64,000 bases of DNA, taken from positions 1,919,650 through 1,983,649 of the forward strand of contig NZ_LR594487.1 of the NCBI RefSeq assembly GCF_901686465.1. The letters are read 5' to 3'. The stretch is from Halorubrum sp. DM2 (GTDB taxonomy: Archaea; Halobacteriota; Halobacteria; Halobacteriales; Haloferacaceae). The notes under the pieces were generated by a model. The model saw only the letters and a list, made by a program, of their open reading frames with translations. It was not told the DNA's origin and searched no databases. The position numbers and the translations under genes were made by a program. Positions 46,036 to 54,618 of the stretch are shown here, piece by piece; the first letter of the stretch is position 1; each line of letters begins with the position of its first letter.

Positions 46036-46521
46036 TCATCGTCGTTCCATGACCTCCGTGACCTCGCGCACTCCCTCGGCCTCGTCGTCGCGGATCGCCG
46101 TCAGGGTCGCGAGCAGCTCCTCGCGGTCGATCGAGAACGCCACGTCGGACCCTTCGATCGCCTCGATGAGGTCGTCGTAGAACTTGTAGGCCGTCTCCTC
46201 GTTACACAGCTGGTCGTACAACACGTCGTCGAAGTCCTCCGGTCGCGTCCGCCCGTAGCGGGCGTCGACCAGCGACTCGATCTCGCCGAACGGGACGCTC
46301 TCCACGCCGAGCCCCTCGATGAGGGCCTCCAGCCGCTCGCGGTGGTCGGCCGACTCCTCGGCCGCGTCCGCGAGCAGCGCCTCCACCTCCGCGTCGAGTT
46401 CGGCGTCCAACTGCTGGTAGTGACGGTGCGTTCGCGCTTCGACGACCTCTTCGAGGACGATTCCGATCTGGAGCAGTCGCGCGAGCTGGTCGTCCGAGGT
46501 GACCCGTTGGCTCACGCTCAC
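46036..46521 (-). CDS. Ferritin-like domain protein
   Basis: This 161-residue four-helix-bundle protein shows ligand-like pairs: LEEVVEARTHRHYQ in helix 1, ESADHRERL in helix 2 and EETAYKFYDDLIEA in helix 3. Helix 4 reads EAEGVREVTEV, so the second ExxH lacks its usual His and the diiron site may be altered. It could store or detoxify iron or act in peroxide defence. Several in-frame GTG codons exist (46530, 46521, 46515); 46521 gives the most protein-like start. It is probably co-transcribed with the DtxR-family gene. Confidence 0.8.
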   Translation of the reverse strand: MSVSQRVTSDDQLARLLQIGIVLEEVVEARTHRHYQQLDAELDAEVEALLADAAEESADHRERLEALIEGLGVESVPFGEIESLVDARYGRTRPEDFDDVLYDQLCNEETAYKFYDDLIEAIEGSDVAFSIDREELLATLTAIRDDEAEGVREVTEVMERR

Positions 46522-46655
46522 CGCGACCACCCGAGACGGTGCGATACGCGGGTTCGCATATCTCCGTCTCGGGCGTCGCCGGTCTTAAGCGATTCCCCTC
46601 GCGGGCCGCGAACGCGTTGGAAAAACCGAGTCCGGGATCGAATGATTCCGACAGC

Positions 46656-47870
46656 CTACTGGAGACGCTCGACGACCAGTTCCTCGACGTCGTCGCGGAA
46701 CTCGTCGACCGCGATCTCCTCTAACACGGGCACGAAGAAGCCCTCGACGAGCATGTTCCGGGCCGTCCGCGAGTCGATCGAGCGGCTCTCCAAGTAGAAC
46801 AGGTCCTCGGCGTCGACCTGTCCGACCGTCGCCGAGTGCGAGGCCTCGGTGTCGTGGTTGTGGATGATCAGCTTCGGCGACGCGTCCGCCTCGGCGTCGT
46901 CCGACAGCATCAGCGTGTTCTCGCGCTGGTAGCTGGAGGTGTTCCACGCGTCCTCGCCGACGTCTTGAACGCCCTCGTACACCGAGCGGGCGACGTCGTC
47001 GAGCACGCCGCGCGTCACCAAGTCCGCGGTCGTCTGTTCCGCCTGGTGCCAGACGCGGGCGTTGATGTCGAAGTGCTGGTCGTCGGTGCCGAAGAAGGTC
47101 CCGACGATCTGGCTCTCGGAGCCGTCGCCGTTGAGTTCGGTCTCGATATCGGAGCGAGTGAGCTTCGAGCCGAAGTTGCTCTCGATCCAGTCGACCGTCG
47201 CGTACGTGTCGGTCACGCCGCGCTTCAGCGAGTAGGTGTACGAGTCGGTGTCGAGGTTCTGGAGCGAGCCGAACTGGACGTTCGCGTTCTCGCCCGCGAC
47301 GACCTCGACGAGGTTCGAGAAGTACCGGTCGTCGCCGACCTCGCTTTCACCCGTCTCGATCGATTCGAGGATCGTCACCGACGACGACTCCTCGGCGACG
47401 ACGAGCGTCTGGCTGAACAGCGAGCGGGAGTTCATCTCCGCGCGCACCGTCACGTCCTCGACGTCGACGCCCTCGGGGACGTAGACGAACGTGCCGGTGG
47501 TAAAGAGCGCGACCGAAAGCGCCGTGAGGTAGTTGTGGTCGGGGTCGAGGACGGAGCCGAAGTTCGCCTCGATGACGTCGCCGTACTCGGCGAGCGCCTC
47601 GGTAAAGGGGAGGACGACGGCCTCGTCGTCTCCCGCGGTCCGTTCGGTCGTGTCCGCCTGATTCAGCGGGTCGACGAGCGCCTCGAAGTCCAGCGCCTCC
47701 AGGTCGGTCCAGCGGCGGCCGGGCGTCTGGATGACGTCCGGCAGCTCCGCCGTCTCCAGCGCGGTGAGCGCGTCCAGACGGGTCTCTAAGAGCCACTCGG
47801 GCTCGTCGCGTTCGTCGGCGATGCGTCGTACCGTGTCCTCCGAGAGGCTCTCGATTGCTTGCGTGCTCAT
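46656..47870 (-). CDS. sufD: SUF iron-sulfur assembly protein SufD
   Basis: This 404-residue member of the SufB/SufD family has the right-handed beta-helix core with repeated short strands (e.g. VTVRAEMNSRSLFSQTLVVAEESS, FGSLQNLDTDSYTY). The conserved C-terminal part has HNHDTEASHSATVGQVDAEDLFYLESR, whose His is at the SufB-SufD interface. It pairs with SufB to form the scaffold for Fe-S cluster building. The ATG at 47870 follows the sufB stop codon by one base. It is the last gene of sufC-sufB-sufD. Confidence 0.95.
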   Translation of the reverse strand: MSTQAIESLSEDTVRRIADERDEPEWLLETRLDALTALETAELPDVIQTPGRRWTDLEALDFEALVDPLNQADTTERTAGDDEAVVLPFTEALAEYGDVIEANFGSVLDPDHNYLTALSVALFTTGTFVYVPEGVDVEDVTVRAEMNSRSLFSQTLVVAEESSSVTILESIETGESEVGDDRYFSNLVEVVAGENANVQFGSLQNLDTDSYTYSLKRGVTDTYATVDWIESNFGSKLTRSDIETELNGDGSESQIVGTFFGTDDQHFDINARVWHQAEQTTADLVTRGVLDDVARSVYEGVQDVGEDAWNTSSYQRENTLMLSDDAEADASPKLIIHNHDTEASHSATVGQVDAEDLFYLESRSIDSRTARNMLVEGFFVPVLEEIAVDEFRDDVEELVVERLQ

Positions 47871-47871
47871 G

Positions 47872-49302
47872 TTATCCGAGCGAACCCTCCATCTCAAGCT
47901 CGACGAGCCGGTTCAGCTCGACGGCGTACTCGATCGGCAGCTCCTCCGTGATCGGCTCGATGAACCCCGAGACGATCATCTGTTTCGCGTCGTCGTCGTC
48001 GAGACCGCGTGACTGGAGGTAGAAGATGTCCTCGTCGCCGATCTTGCCGACGGTCGCCTCGTGGGCGACGTCGACCTTCGACTCGTTGATCTCCATGTAC
48101 GGCATCGTGTCCGACGTCGACTCGTTGTCGAACATCAGCGCGTCGCACTCGACGGCCGTCGAGGAGTTCTCGGCACCGTCCGCGATGTGGACAAGGCCGC
48201 GGTAGTTCGTGCGGCCGCCGTCCTTCGCGATCGACTTCGACTCCACGGTGGACTTCGTGTTCGGCGCGTTGTGGTACACCTTTGCGCCGGTGTCGATGTC
48301 CTGCCCCTCGCCGGCCATCGCGATGGTGATGTGGTTGTCGGACGCGCCGCGGCCCTTCAGGATCGTCGACGGGTACAGCATCGTCGCCTTCGACCCCATC
48401 GAGCCGGAGATCCACTCCATGCGCCCGCCCTTCTCGGCGATGGCGCGTTTCGTGTTCAGGTTGTACGTGTTCTTCGACCAGTTCTGGACGGTCGAGTACT
48501 GGACGTGGGCGTCCTCGCCGACGAACACTTCGACGCCGCCGGAGTGGAGGTTAAAGGCCGAGTACTTCGGAGCCGAACAGCCCTCGATGTAGTGGACCTC
48601 GGAGCCCTCCTCGGCGATGATGAGCGTGTGTTCGAACTGGCCCATCCCCTCGCTGTTCATCCGGAAGTACGCCTGAATCGGCATCTCAACGGTGGTGTCC
48701 TCCGGGATGTAGACGAACGAGCCGCCGGACCAGATCGCGCCGTGAAGCGCGGCGAACTTGTTGTCGCTCGGGGGAACGCACTTCGTCATGAAGTGCTCGC
48801 GGACGATCTCCTCGTGGTCACGGACGGCCTTGTCCATGTCACAGAAGATGACGCCCTTTTCTTCCCACTGTTCTTGCATGTTCTGGTAGACGATCTCGGA
48901 CTCGTACTGCGCGCCGACGCCCGAGAGCGCGTTCTTCTCGGCCTCCGGAATGCCGAGCTTGTCGAACGTGTCCTGAATCTCCTCGGGGAGGTCCTCCCAG
49001 TTTTCCGCGCCGCCGCGGACATCGATGTCGGGACGGATGTACGGAACAATCTCGTCGATGTCGATCTCCGAGAGGTCCGGCTGGCCGGGCCAGTCGGTCG
49101 GCATCGGCATCTCTTGGAACTGTTCGAGCGCGCGCAGGCGGCGCTCCAACATCCACTCCGGTTCGTCCTTGTCCTCCGAGATGACGCGGACCGTCTCCTC
49201 GGTGAGGCCCTTCTCGGTCTGGAAGGCGGACTTCTCCTCCTTTTTGAACTCGAAGCGGGCCTCGGTGTCCGTCTCTTGTAGGTCGTCCTGTTGTGAACTC
49301 AT
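47872..49302 (-). CDS. sufB: SUF iron-sulfur assembly protein SufB
   Basis: This 476-residue scaffold subunit carries the nascent cluster in the SufBC2D complex. Recognisable blocks are KWSKNTYNLNTKRA-like (NWSKNTYNLNTKRAI), WISGSMGSKATMLYPS, and the C-terminal SKVDVAHEATVGKIGDEDIFYLQSRGL. There is a Cys in EGCSAPKYSAFNLHSG and another in ECDALMFDNES, typical of SufB. It begins at ATG 49302, 52 nt after sufC. No cysteine desulfurase (SufS) or SufU gene is adjacent, so sulfur supply must be encoded elsewhere. Confidence 0.96.
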   Translation of the reverse strand: MSSQQDDLQETDTEARFEFKKEEKSAFQTEKGLTEETVRVISEDKDEPEWMLERRLRALEQFQEMPMPTDWPGQPDLSEIDIDEIVPYIRPDIDVRGGAENWEDLPEEIQDTFDKLGIPEAEKNALSGVGAQYESEIVYQNMQEQWEEKGVIFCDMDKAVRDHEEIVREHFMTKCVPPSDNKFAALHGAIWSGGSFVYIPEDTTVEMPIQAYFRMNSEGMGQFEHTLIIAEEGSEVHYIEGCSAPKYSAFNLHSGGVEVFVGEDAHVQYSTVQNWSKNTYNLNTKRAIAEKGGRMEWISGSMGSKATMLYPSTILKGRGASDNHITIAMAGEGQDIDTGAKVYHNAPNTKSTVESKSIAKDGGRTNYRGLVHIADGAENSSTAVECDALMFDNESTSDTMPYMEINESKVDVAHEATVGKIGDEDIFYLQSRGLDDDDAKQMIVSGFIEPITEELPIEYAVELNRLVELEMEGSLG

Positions 49303-49354
49303 GGTGTATTGTTACTGTTTTCCGCGTTTAGGTGTGTCGCGTGCCCACATTCGG

Positions 49355-50278
49355 TTACGCCGCCTCGAAGACTTCCTCGCGGACCCAGTCGTATCCCTCG
49401 TCTTCGAGCTTCTCCGCGAGATCCGCGCCGCCGCTCTTGACGACCTCGCCGTCTAACATTACGTGAACGTGGTCCGGCTCGACGTAGTCGAGGACGCGCT
49501 GGTAGTGCGTGATCTGGAGGATGCCCGTGCCCTGCTCGTCGCGGAGCGCGTTGATCCCCTTCGAGACGTCCTCTAGGCGGTCGATGTCCAGCCCGGAGTC
49601 GATCTCGTCGAGCACGGCGACGCTCGGCTCTAACATTGCGGCCTGGAGGACCTCGTTCTGCTTCTTCTCGCCCCCGGAGAAGCCGGCGTTGAGGTAGCGC
49701 TGCATGAACTTCTCGTCCATGTCGAGCAGCTCCATCTTCTCCGAGAGGATCTCTTGGAACTCGGCGACGCCGATCTCGCCCTCGTCGGCGGCACCCTCCA
49801 TGGGCGAGGTATCGTACCCCTCGTCGTCCTCCTCGTCGGCCTCCGCCTCCGCTTCGTCCTCGTCTTCGAACAGCTCCTCGCGTTCGTCCGCCTTCGCGTT
49901 GAGCGCCTGTCGGAGGAAGTTCGTCATGGTGACGCCCTCGATCTCGGCGGGGTACTGGAAGCCGAGGAAGATGCCGAGCGCGGCGCGCTCGTTCGGTTCT
50001 AGGTCTAAGAGTTCCCAGTGGTAGTCCTCGTCGTCGAGGTCGGCGTCGATGTCCGCGACGTCCTCCTCGCTGAGGTGGAGCAGGATCTCGCCGCCGGTGA
50101 CCTCGTACGCCGGGTGGCCGGCGATCACCTTCGCGAGCGTCGACTTCCCCGACCCGTTCGGCCCCATCAGCGCGTGGATGTCGCCGGACTCGACGGTCAG
50201 GTCGACCCCGAGAAGGATGCGTTCGCCGCCCTCTTCCGCCACTCGTGCGTGAAGATCGTTGATTTCGAGAGTAGCCAT
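49355..50278 (-). CDS. sufC: SUF system ATPase SufC
   Basis: This 307-residue soluble ABC ATPase energises the SufB-SufD scaffold. Walker [10 protein letters not shown] is at 39-47, and an [16 protein letters not shown] signature and [11 protein letters not shown] Walker B follow. It is about 50 residues longer than bacterial SufC because of an acidic insert ([17 protein letters not shown] region, near residue 140), a halophilic decoration. It is the first gene of the suf operon; the ATG is preceded by an AT-rich stretch with no iron-box palindrome. Confidence 0.96.
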   Translation of the reverse strand: MATLEINDLHARVAEEGGERILLGVDLTVESGDIHALMGPNGSGKSTLAKVIAGHPAYEVTGGEILLHLSEEDVADIDADLDDEDYHWELLDLEPNERAALGIFLGFQYPAEIEGVTMTNFLRQALNAKADEREELFEDEDEAEAEADEEDDEGYDTSPMEGAADEGEIGVAEFQEILSEKMELLDMDEKFMQRYLNAGFSGGEKKQNEVLQAAMLEPSVAVLDEIDSGLDIDRLEDVSKGINALRDEQGTGILQITHYQRVLDYVEPDHVHVMLDGEVVKSGGADLAEKLEDEGYDWVREEVFEAA

Positions 50279-50424
50279 ATGTATTCTCGTGCCTCGTACC
50301 CTAACAGTAGGAGTTGAGGGGGTTAATGGTTACGCATCTCCCCGTCAAAACTCGCATATCGACCAAGAAATTTTCTAACGATCGAAAACTGCTTTCGATA
50401 GACGGCGTTCTCGCTCGTCCACGG

Positions 50425-53235
50425 TCACATGAACGAGCCGAGTCCGGTCTGTTCTTGGCCCGTCTTGACCTCCTCCCACGACATGCCGAGCGCCTCTATC
50501 ACGCGCTCTATCGGGCCTTTCAGCGTCTTGTCGAGCATCTTCTCCCAGTCGACCTCGAACTCCTCGGGGACCTGGTCGGCGTACTCGAAGCAGATCACGT
50601 CGGGATCACGTTTGAACTCCCCGTACAGGCGGTCGCGCTGCGGGTCGAGACCGACTTCCTCTTCCATCCGCGCCCAGAAGTCGGGGTGTACCTTCTTGAT
50701 GTACAGTCGCTTCGGCTTCGACCCGCTCCCGAAGTTCGTCCCCAGCATGAGGTTGGCGTACTTCGCCCCGCGGACCTGTGCGGTCGGCGTCTCGTAGGCG
50801 TCGAGCTTCTTGCCGATCCCGCCCGGGATCCCGATCTCCTCGACGCTTATCTCCCCGTCGAGCACCTCCGCGATCACGTCCACGAGATACGACTTCACCT
50901 CCTCCATGTCCTCGTCGATGTCGTCGCCCGTGACGATCGTCTCGATGACGTTCTGCTGGACCTCCTTTGTGATGCCCGCGATGTCCGACCGCTTGTACTC
51001 GAACCCCGTGATGTCGATGTCGTCGACGTCTTTCCCCTCCTTCCAGACGATGTGGCCGGCGTACCGCTTCTTCTTGCCCGCCTGGAAGAAGCGTCGGTAG
51101 AGCTTCTCGAACTCGATCTCGAAGCGGTGTGAGTCGGCGTTCAGTTCCTCGCGCGCGAAGTCGTCGTAGCGGTCGTTGATGTGGTCCGCTATCTCGAAGG
51201 AGGTCTCGATCGCGTTTTCTTTCGATAAATCTCCGAGAGAAAGCATGACGCTGTCGGTATCTCCATATGTAACTTTTCGGTCAAGTTCGCCGGTCACGTC
51301 GGCGGTGAAGGCGATCACCTCGCGGTTGGTAGAAGTGACGCCAGCGCTCATTTCACGGTCGTACAGGCGGAATCGATCCCATCCGAAAACGCCGTATAAA
51401 CTGTTCATCAAAACCTTGACAGCTCCCTGCTGACGGTCGTACTGCTCGTACGCCTCGGTCCCCGGATCGTGTTCGTTCCGGAGCGCCTTCTTCTCCTCGC
51501 GTTCGTCGAGCAGTTCGTTCACCATCTCCCGGATGATCCCGTCGGGCTCCTTCCGGAAGTGGACGCCCGTCGGGGTCCGGTACGTCTCGCCGTCGTACTC
51601 CTCGGGGTCGACCTTCGTCTCCGGCGACGCGTTGATCGTCACCATCGACATCGGGTAGAGGCTCTTTAAGTCGAGCACGCTCACCATCTCGCGGACGCCG
51701 GAGATCGGCTCGAACACTGCGCCGCCCTCGAACTCCTCGGCCTCCTGTTGCCCCTTCGAGGGGAGCGCGAAGTTCCCGTAGGCCATGTGGAGCACGTACA
51801 TGTCGACCGCGTCGCCCGGCGTCGTCGCGTCCTCCAGCTTACAGCCGACGATCTTCCGGGCGTCGTCCCAGAAGGCGATCACGTCCTGCGTCCGGTCGAT
51901 CTCGACGCACAGTTCCACGTCGCGGATGCTGTACTCCAAGAGTCGTTCGGGGTCCTGCTCCCAGAGGTCGCCGATGTCGCCCGTGTATCGCTCCTTGCCG
52001 ACGCCGAGTTCGCGCTCGCCGACCGCGTCGAGCCGGTACGACTCCAGTTCGGTGAACATCGTGCGCTTGTAGGCGTACAGCAGGTCGAAGACGACTCTCC
52101 CCTTGATGTCCGGGCCGCCCCAGCCGGAGCGCCACACCTCGCCGATCCGGGAGAGCCGGTCGACGGAGAGGTCGTACTGGCTCCCGTCGTCGAGCACCTC
52201 CAGCCGGTCGAGGACGTACGGCGCGTCGAAGTCTTCGAAGTTCCACCCGGTCAGCACGTCGGGGTCCGTCTCGTCGATGTACGCGACGAACGCGTCGAGC
52301 ATCGCGGCCTCCTCCTCGAAGGTGCGGACCTCGAAGTCCAGCGCCTCGTCGCCGTCCTCGCCGTCGACGATCCCCTCGTAGTCGGGGAGGTCCTCGGGGG
52401 ACGGCACCTCGGCCTCGGGGGCGTCGTACAGCCAGACGACGTACTCGTCGTCGTAGGAATCGTGGCTGGTGAGACAGATGATCGGCTCCTCGCCGTCCTC
52501 GGGGAAGCCGCGGCGGTCGTCTACCTCGATGTCGAAGGTGTTCACGCGGAGGTCGGCGTCGACGTCGGCGGGTTCGAGGTGGCCCTGATGGACCTGGATC
52601 GTCCCCTCGCCGTCGTCGAGCCGCCGCTCCTCGACCCGGATCCCGCCGTTGATCCCGTTGTCGATCAGAAAGCGATTCGGGAAGAGGATGTCCGCCTCGA
52701 ACGTCGTCCGGAAGTCGTCGCGGATGTTCCCCACGTCGCGGGGCGTACGTGTGACGATCCGAGTGAGCGGCTCGCCGCGGATGCTCTCGTACGGCTCGCC
52801 GTCGGGGTCCTCCTCTCGCGTCCCGATCACCACGTCGTACTCCTCGACCGGGTCGCGATCGAGGTCGGCGGTCGGGACGTAGAAGTACGGCTCCACGCCG
52901 AGCACGCGGAGGTGTTCGACGGCGTCGCGTTCGGCGTCCCCGTCGGTGTTCTCCGCGGGCCGCCGGCCGAACACGTGGACGACCGGGTATTCGTCGCTGC
53001 CGTACCCTTCGACGGCGTAGTCGATCTGGGTGATCATCAGCTCGACGGTCCCCGTCGACTCCGGAAACTTCGCCTCGTCGACGTCGACGACGTCGCTGAC
53101 GCGCCCTCGCCCGCCGCCGGCGACGACGGCCGCCTCCTGTGCGGCCAGGTCCTCCCGTTCTGTCTGCGTGCCGTCGTCCGCCCCGTCGTCCGCCGCCCCG
53201 GTCGACGAGAAGTCCGACAGCCCCGACTGAGTCAT
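50425..53235 (-). CDS. polB: DNA polymerase B (family B, replicative)
   Basis: This 936-residue polymerase has a 3'-5' exonuclease domain (NTFDIEVDD near residue 227, ENPxxxL-like WNFEDFDAP, Exo III-type YSIRDVELC), then the polymerase motifs SVLDLKSLYPMSM, KVLMNSLYG (Ser612) and YGDTDS (Thr660/Asp661). The N-terminal ~50 residues are a Gly/Asp-rich tail. A TATA-like GTTTTTTAG lies about 25 nt before the ATG, so the mRNA is leaderless. It has no inteins, although motifs KVLMNSLYG and YGDTDS are favoured intein sites. Both sit in unusual AT-rich codon patches (about 51205-51420). Confidence 0.96.
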   Translation of the reverse strand: MTQSGLSDFSSTGAADDGADDGTQTEREDLAAQEAAVVAGGGRGRVSDVVDVDEAKFPESTGTVELMITQIDYAVEGYGSDEYPVVHVFGRRPAENTDGDAERDAVEHLRVLGVEPYFYVPTADLDRDPVEEYDVVIGTREEDPDGEPYESIRGEPLTRIVTRTPRDVGNIRDDFRTTFEADILFPNRFLIDNGINGGIRVEERRLDDGEGTIQVHQGHLEPADVDADLRVNTFDIEVDDRRGFPEDGEEPIICLTSHDSYDDEYVVWLYDAPEAEVPSPEDLPDYEGIVDGEDGDEALDFEVRTFEEEAAMLDAFVAYIDETDPDVLTGWNFEDFDAPYVLDRLEVLDDGSQYDLSVDRLSRIGEVWRSGWGGPDIKGRVVFDLLYAYKRTMFTELESYRLDAVGERELGVGKERYTGDIGDLWEQDPERLLEYSIRDVELCVEIDRTQDVIAFWDDARKIVGCKLEDATTPGDAVDMYVLHMAYGNFALPSKGQQEAEEFEGGAVFEPISGVREMVSVLDLKSLYPMSMVTINASPETKVDPEEYDGETYRTPTGVHFRKEPDGIIREMVNELLDEREEKKALRNEHDPGTEAYEQYDRQQGAVKVLMNSLYGVFGWDRFRLYDREMSAGVTSTNREVIAFTADVTGELDRKVTYGDTDSVMLSLGDLSKENAIETSFEIADHINDRYDDFAREELNADSHRFEIEFEKLYRRFFQAGKKKRYAGHIVWKEGKDVDDIDITGFEYKRSDIAGITKEVQQNVIETIVTGDDIDEDMEEVKSYLVDVIAEVLDGEISVEEIGIPGGIGKKLDAYETPTAQVRGAKYANLMLGTNFGSGSKPKRLYIKKVHPDFWARMEEEVGLDPQRDRLYGEFKRDPDVICFEYADQVPEEFEVDWEKMLDKTLKGPIERVIEALGMSWEEVKTGQEQTGLGSFM

Positions 53236-53337
53236 ACCCGTGCTTCGGCGTCACCCGGCTAAAAAACTCGGCTTTCGGGTCCGGCGAGGTCTCCCGCCAC
53301 GGAAAGGCATTTAATGTGTGACGGCTTACCAAGGTCT

Positions 53338-53511
53338 ATGTCTTCGGACCCACGTTCCGAATCTCAGGCGGCTCGCCCGGCCGATCTCGACGCGGTCGAC
53401 GACGAGGTGGAGGTGTACGAGGACGACGGGAACGTGGTGATATTCGACGCGACGAACCCTCTCGCGTGGGTTGAGGCGAGCCGAACAGTGCGGCTCGCCG
53501 ACGCGGTCTGA
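53338..53511 (+). CDS. Small acidic haloarchaeal protein (DUF7331-like)
   Basis: This 57-residue acidic protein starts at ATG 53338, with AT-rich AAGGCATTTAATG about 25-30 nt before it as a TATA region. The core EVYEDDGNVVIFDATNPLAWVEA reads as a beta hairpin with a conserved-looking Trp, matching from memory a small haloarchaeal family (DUF7331). No function is known. It is divergent from polB, sharing a 102-bp promoter gap. Confidence 0.7.
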   Translation: MSSDPRSESQAARPADLDAVDDEVEVYEDDGNVVIFDATNPLAWVEASRTVRLADAV

Positions 53512-53562
53512 CGGTCGCATCCGGGCGGAACCCCTTTCTCCCGGCACGTCGTAGCCTCGGGC

Positions 53563-54039
53563 GTGTTCAGCCTCGACGAGGACGACGAGGGCGAGATCTC
53601 CGTCGGCGAGAGCTCCGACGCCGAGCGGAAGATGACGCCCGACATCCCCGAGGCCCCGTCGGTGAAGACGTTCGACGACGCCGGGGACTTCGAGGGCGCG
53701 AGGGATGTCGACTCCGGTACGCTCCGCGCGTTCGTCGTCGCCGTCATCTACGCCAACGCCGCCGTCCTCCTCGTCGCGCTCGGCCCGATGGTGTGGTTCT
53801 TCGAGGGTTGGTCCCGGCTCGGCCCCGCCCTGATCGTCGCCGGCCTCTTGGCCGGCGTCCGGACGTACCAGACGTACCGCTCGTGGAGCCGAGCCCGGGA
53901 CGGAGACGCGGACTCCGGCGAGTCCGGCTCCGGCGAAAAGGCGGACGTGGATAGCGACGCCGACCCCGACGACGAGACCGCTACCGACGACGACGACCGC
54001 ACGGGCGCCGACCCAGAGCCTGCCTCCCCGGAAGCGTAA
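53563..54039 (+). CDS. Haloarchaeal two-span membrane protein
   Basis: This 158-residue protein has an acidic N-terminus (~50 residues). Two hydrophobic helices follow, at ~55-78 (FVVAVIYANAAVLLVALGPMVWF) and ~85-103 (GPALIVAGLLAGVRTY), then a very acidic Asp/Glu/Ser tail. The start is taken as GTG 53563. Its stop codon overlaps the next gene's ATG (AATG, base 54039), so the two are translationally coupled. It resembles membrane proteins found next to the winged-helix gene and Rad50-Mre11 in haloarchaea, but the role is unknown. Confidence 0.7.
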   Translation: MFSLDEDDEGEISVGESSDAERKMTPDIPEAPSVKTFDDAGDFEGARDVDSGTLRAFVVAVIYANAAVLLVALGPMVWFFEGWSRLGPALIVAGLLAGVRTYQTYRSWSRARDGDADSGESGSGEKADVDSDADPDDETATDDDDRTGADPEPASPEA

Positions 54040-54551
54040 TGTCCGACGACCACGCCCGTTCAGCCATGCAGACGGTTCGCGACGACGACGGCGAGACGTA
54101 CCTCCTCGTGAAACGCTCCGCCGAGTCGAGCCGCGTGCGGGACCCGGCCACCGGCGCGGAGCGGTACGTCGACAACGACGATCTTCGAGTCGTCGAGGGC
54201 GAGTCGCCGCTCGCGACCGCCGCGTCGGGCGTTCCCGAGCCGGTCCGGCAGACGCTCGGAGCGGTCCGCAACGACCGGTCGCTCGGCCTGCTCGCGGTGA
54301 TCGTCGACGAGGGGCCGATCGCCGCGGTCGACCTCCTCGACGCGGCTGACATGTGCGAGTCCGACCTCCACGGCGCGCTCACCGAGTTCCGTGCGGCCGG
54401 GCTGGTCGGCGAGACCGAAGTCGCGGGCCGGCGCGGCTACGAGGCGACCGCGGTCGCGGTCGAGGCGTTGGCCCTGTTGCGGGCCGAAGCGGGTGGCGAG
54501 CGCGACGACCGCGAGCAGTGTGACGACGCCGTCGACTCGGACGACGAGTAG
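54039..54551 (+). CDS. Winged-helix-like haloarchaeal protein
   Basis: This 170-residue soluble protein has an N-terminal beta-rich piece (TYLLVKRSAESSRVRDPATG; VVEGESPL) and a middle helical region. A likely winged-helix segment (SLGLLAVIVDEGPIAAVDLLDAADMCESDLHGALTEFRAAGLV ... RRGYEATAVAVEAL) follows, with an acidic tail. It could bind DNA as a regulator. It overlaps the preceding membrane-protein gene by one base and converges on rad50. Conservation beside Mre11-Rad50 hints at a DNA-related job, but this is only context. Confidence 0.7.
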   Translation: MSDDHARSAMQTVRDDDGETYLLVKRSAESSRVRDPATGAERYVDNDDLRVVEGESPLATAASGVPEPVRQTLGAVRNDRSLGLLAVIVDEGPIAAVDLLDAADMCESDLHGALTEFRAAGLVGETEVAGRRGYEATAVAVEALALLRAEAGGERDDREQCDDAVDSDDE

Positions 54552-54618
54552 CGCGTCCCCGCTCCGTTTCGAGTCAGACCGCGGCGCACTCCGCCGACCG
54601 GTCGAGTACGCGCCACGC

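Noticed and set aside
49323-49336. A sixth iron box near the sufB start (TTTAGGTGTGTCGC)
   Set aside because: Only the left half-site is present; there is no CCTAAA partner at the 4-bp spacing.
50425-53235. Inteins in PolB or PolD large subunit
   Set aside because: Both proteins are of normal length and their motifs KVLMNSLYG, YGDTDS and KRRNCDGDED are uninterrupted. Only the codon-usage patches remain.
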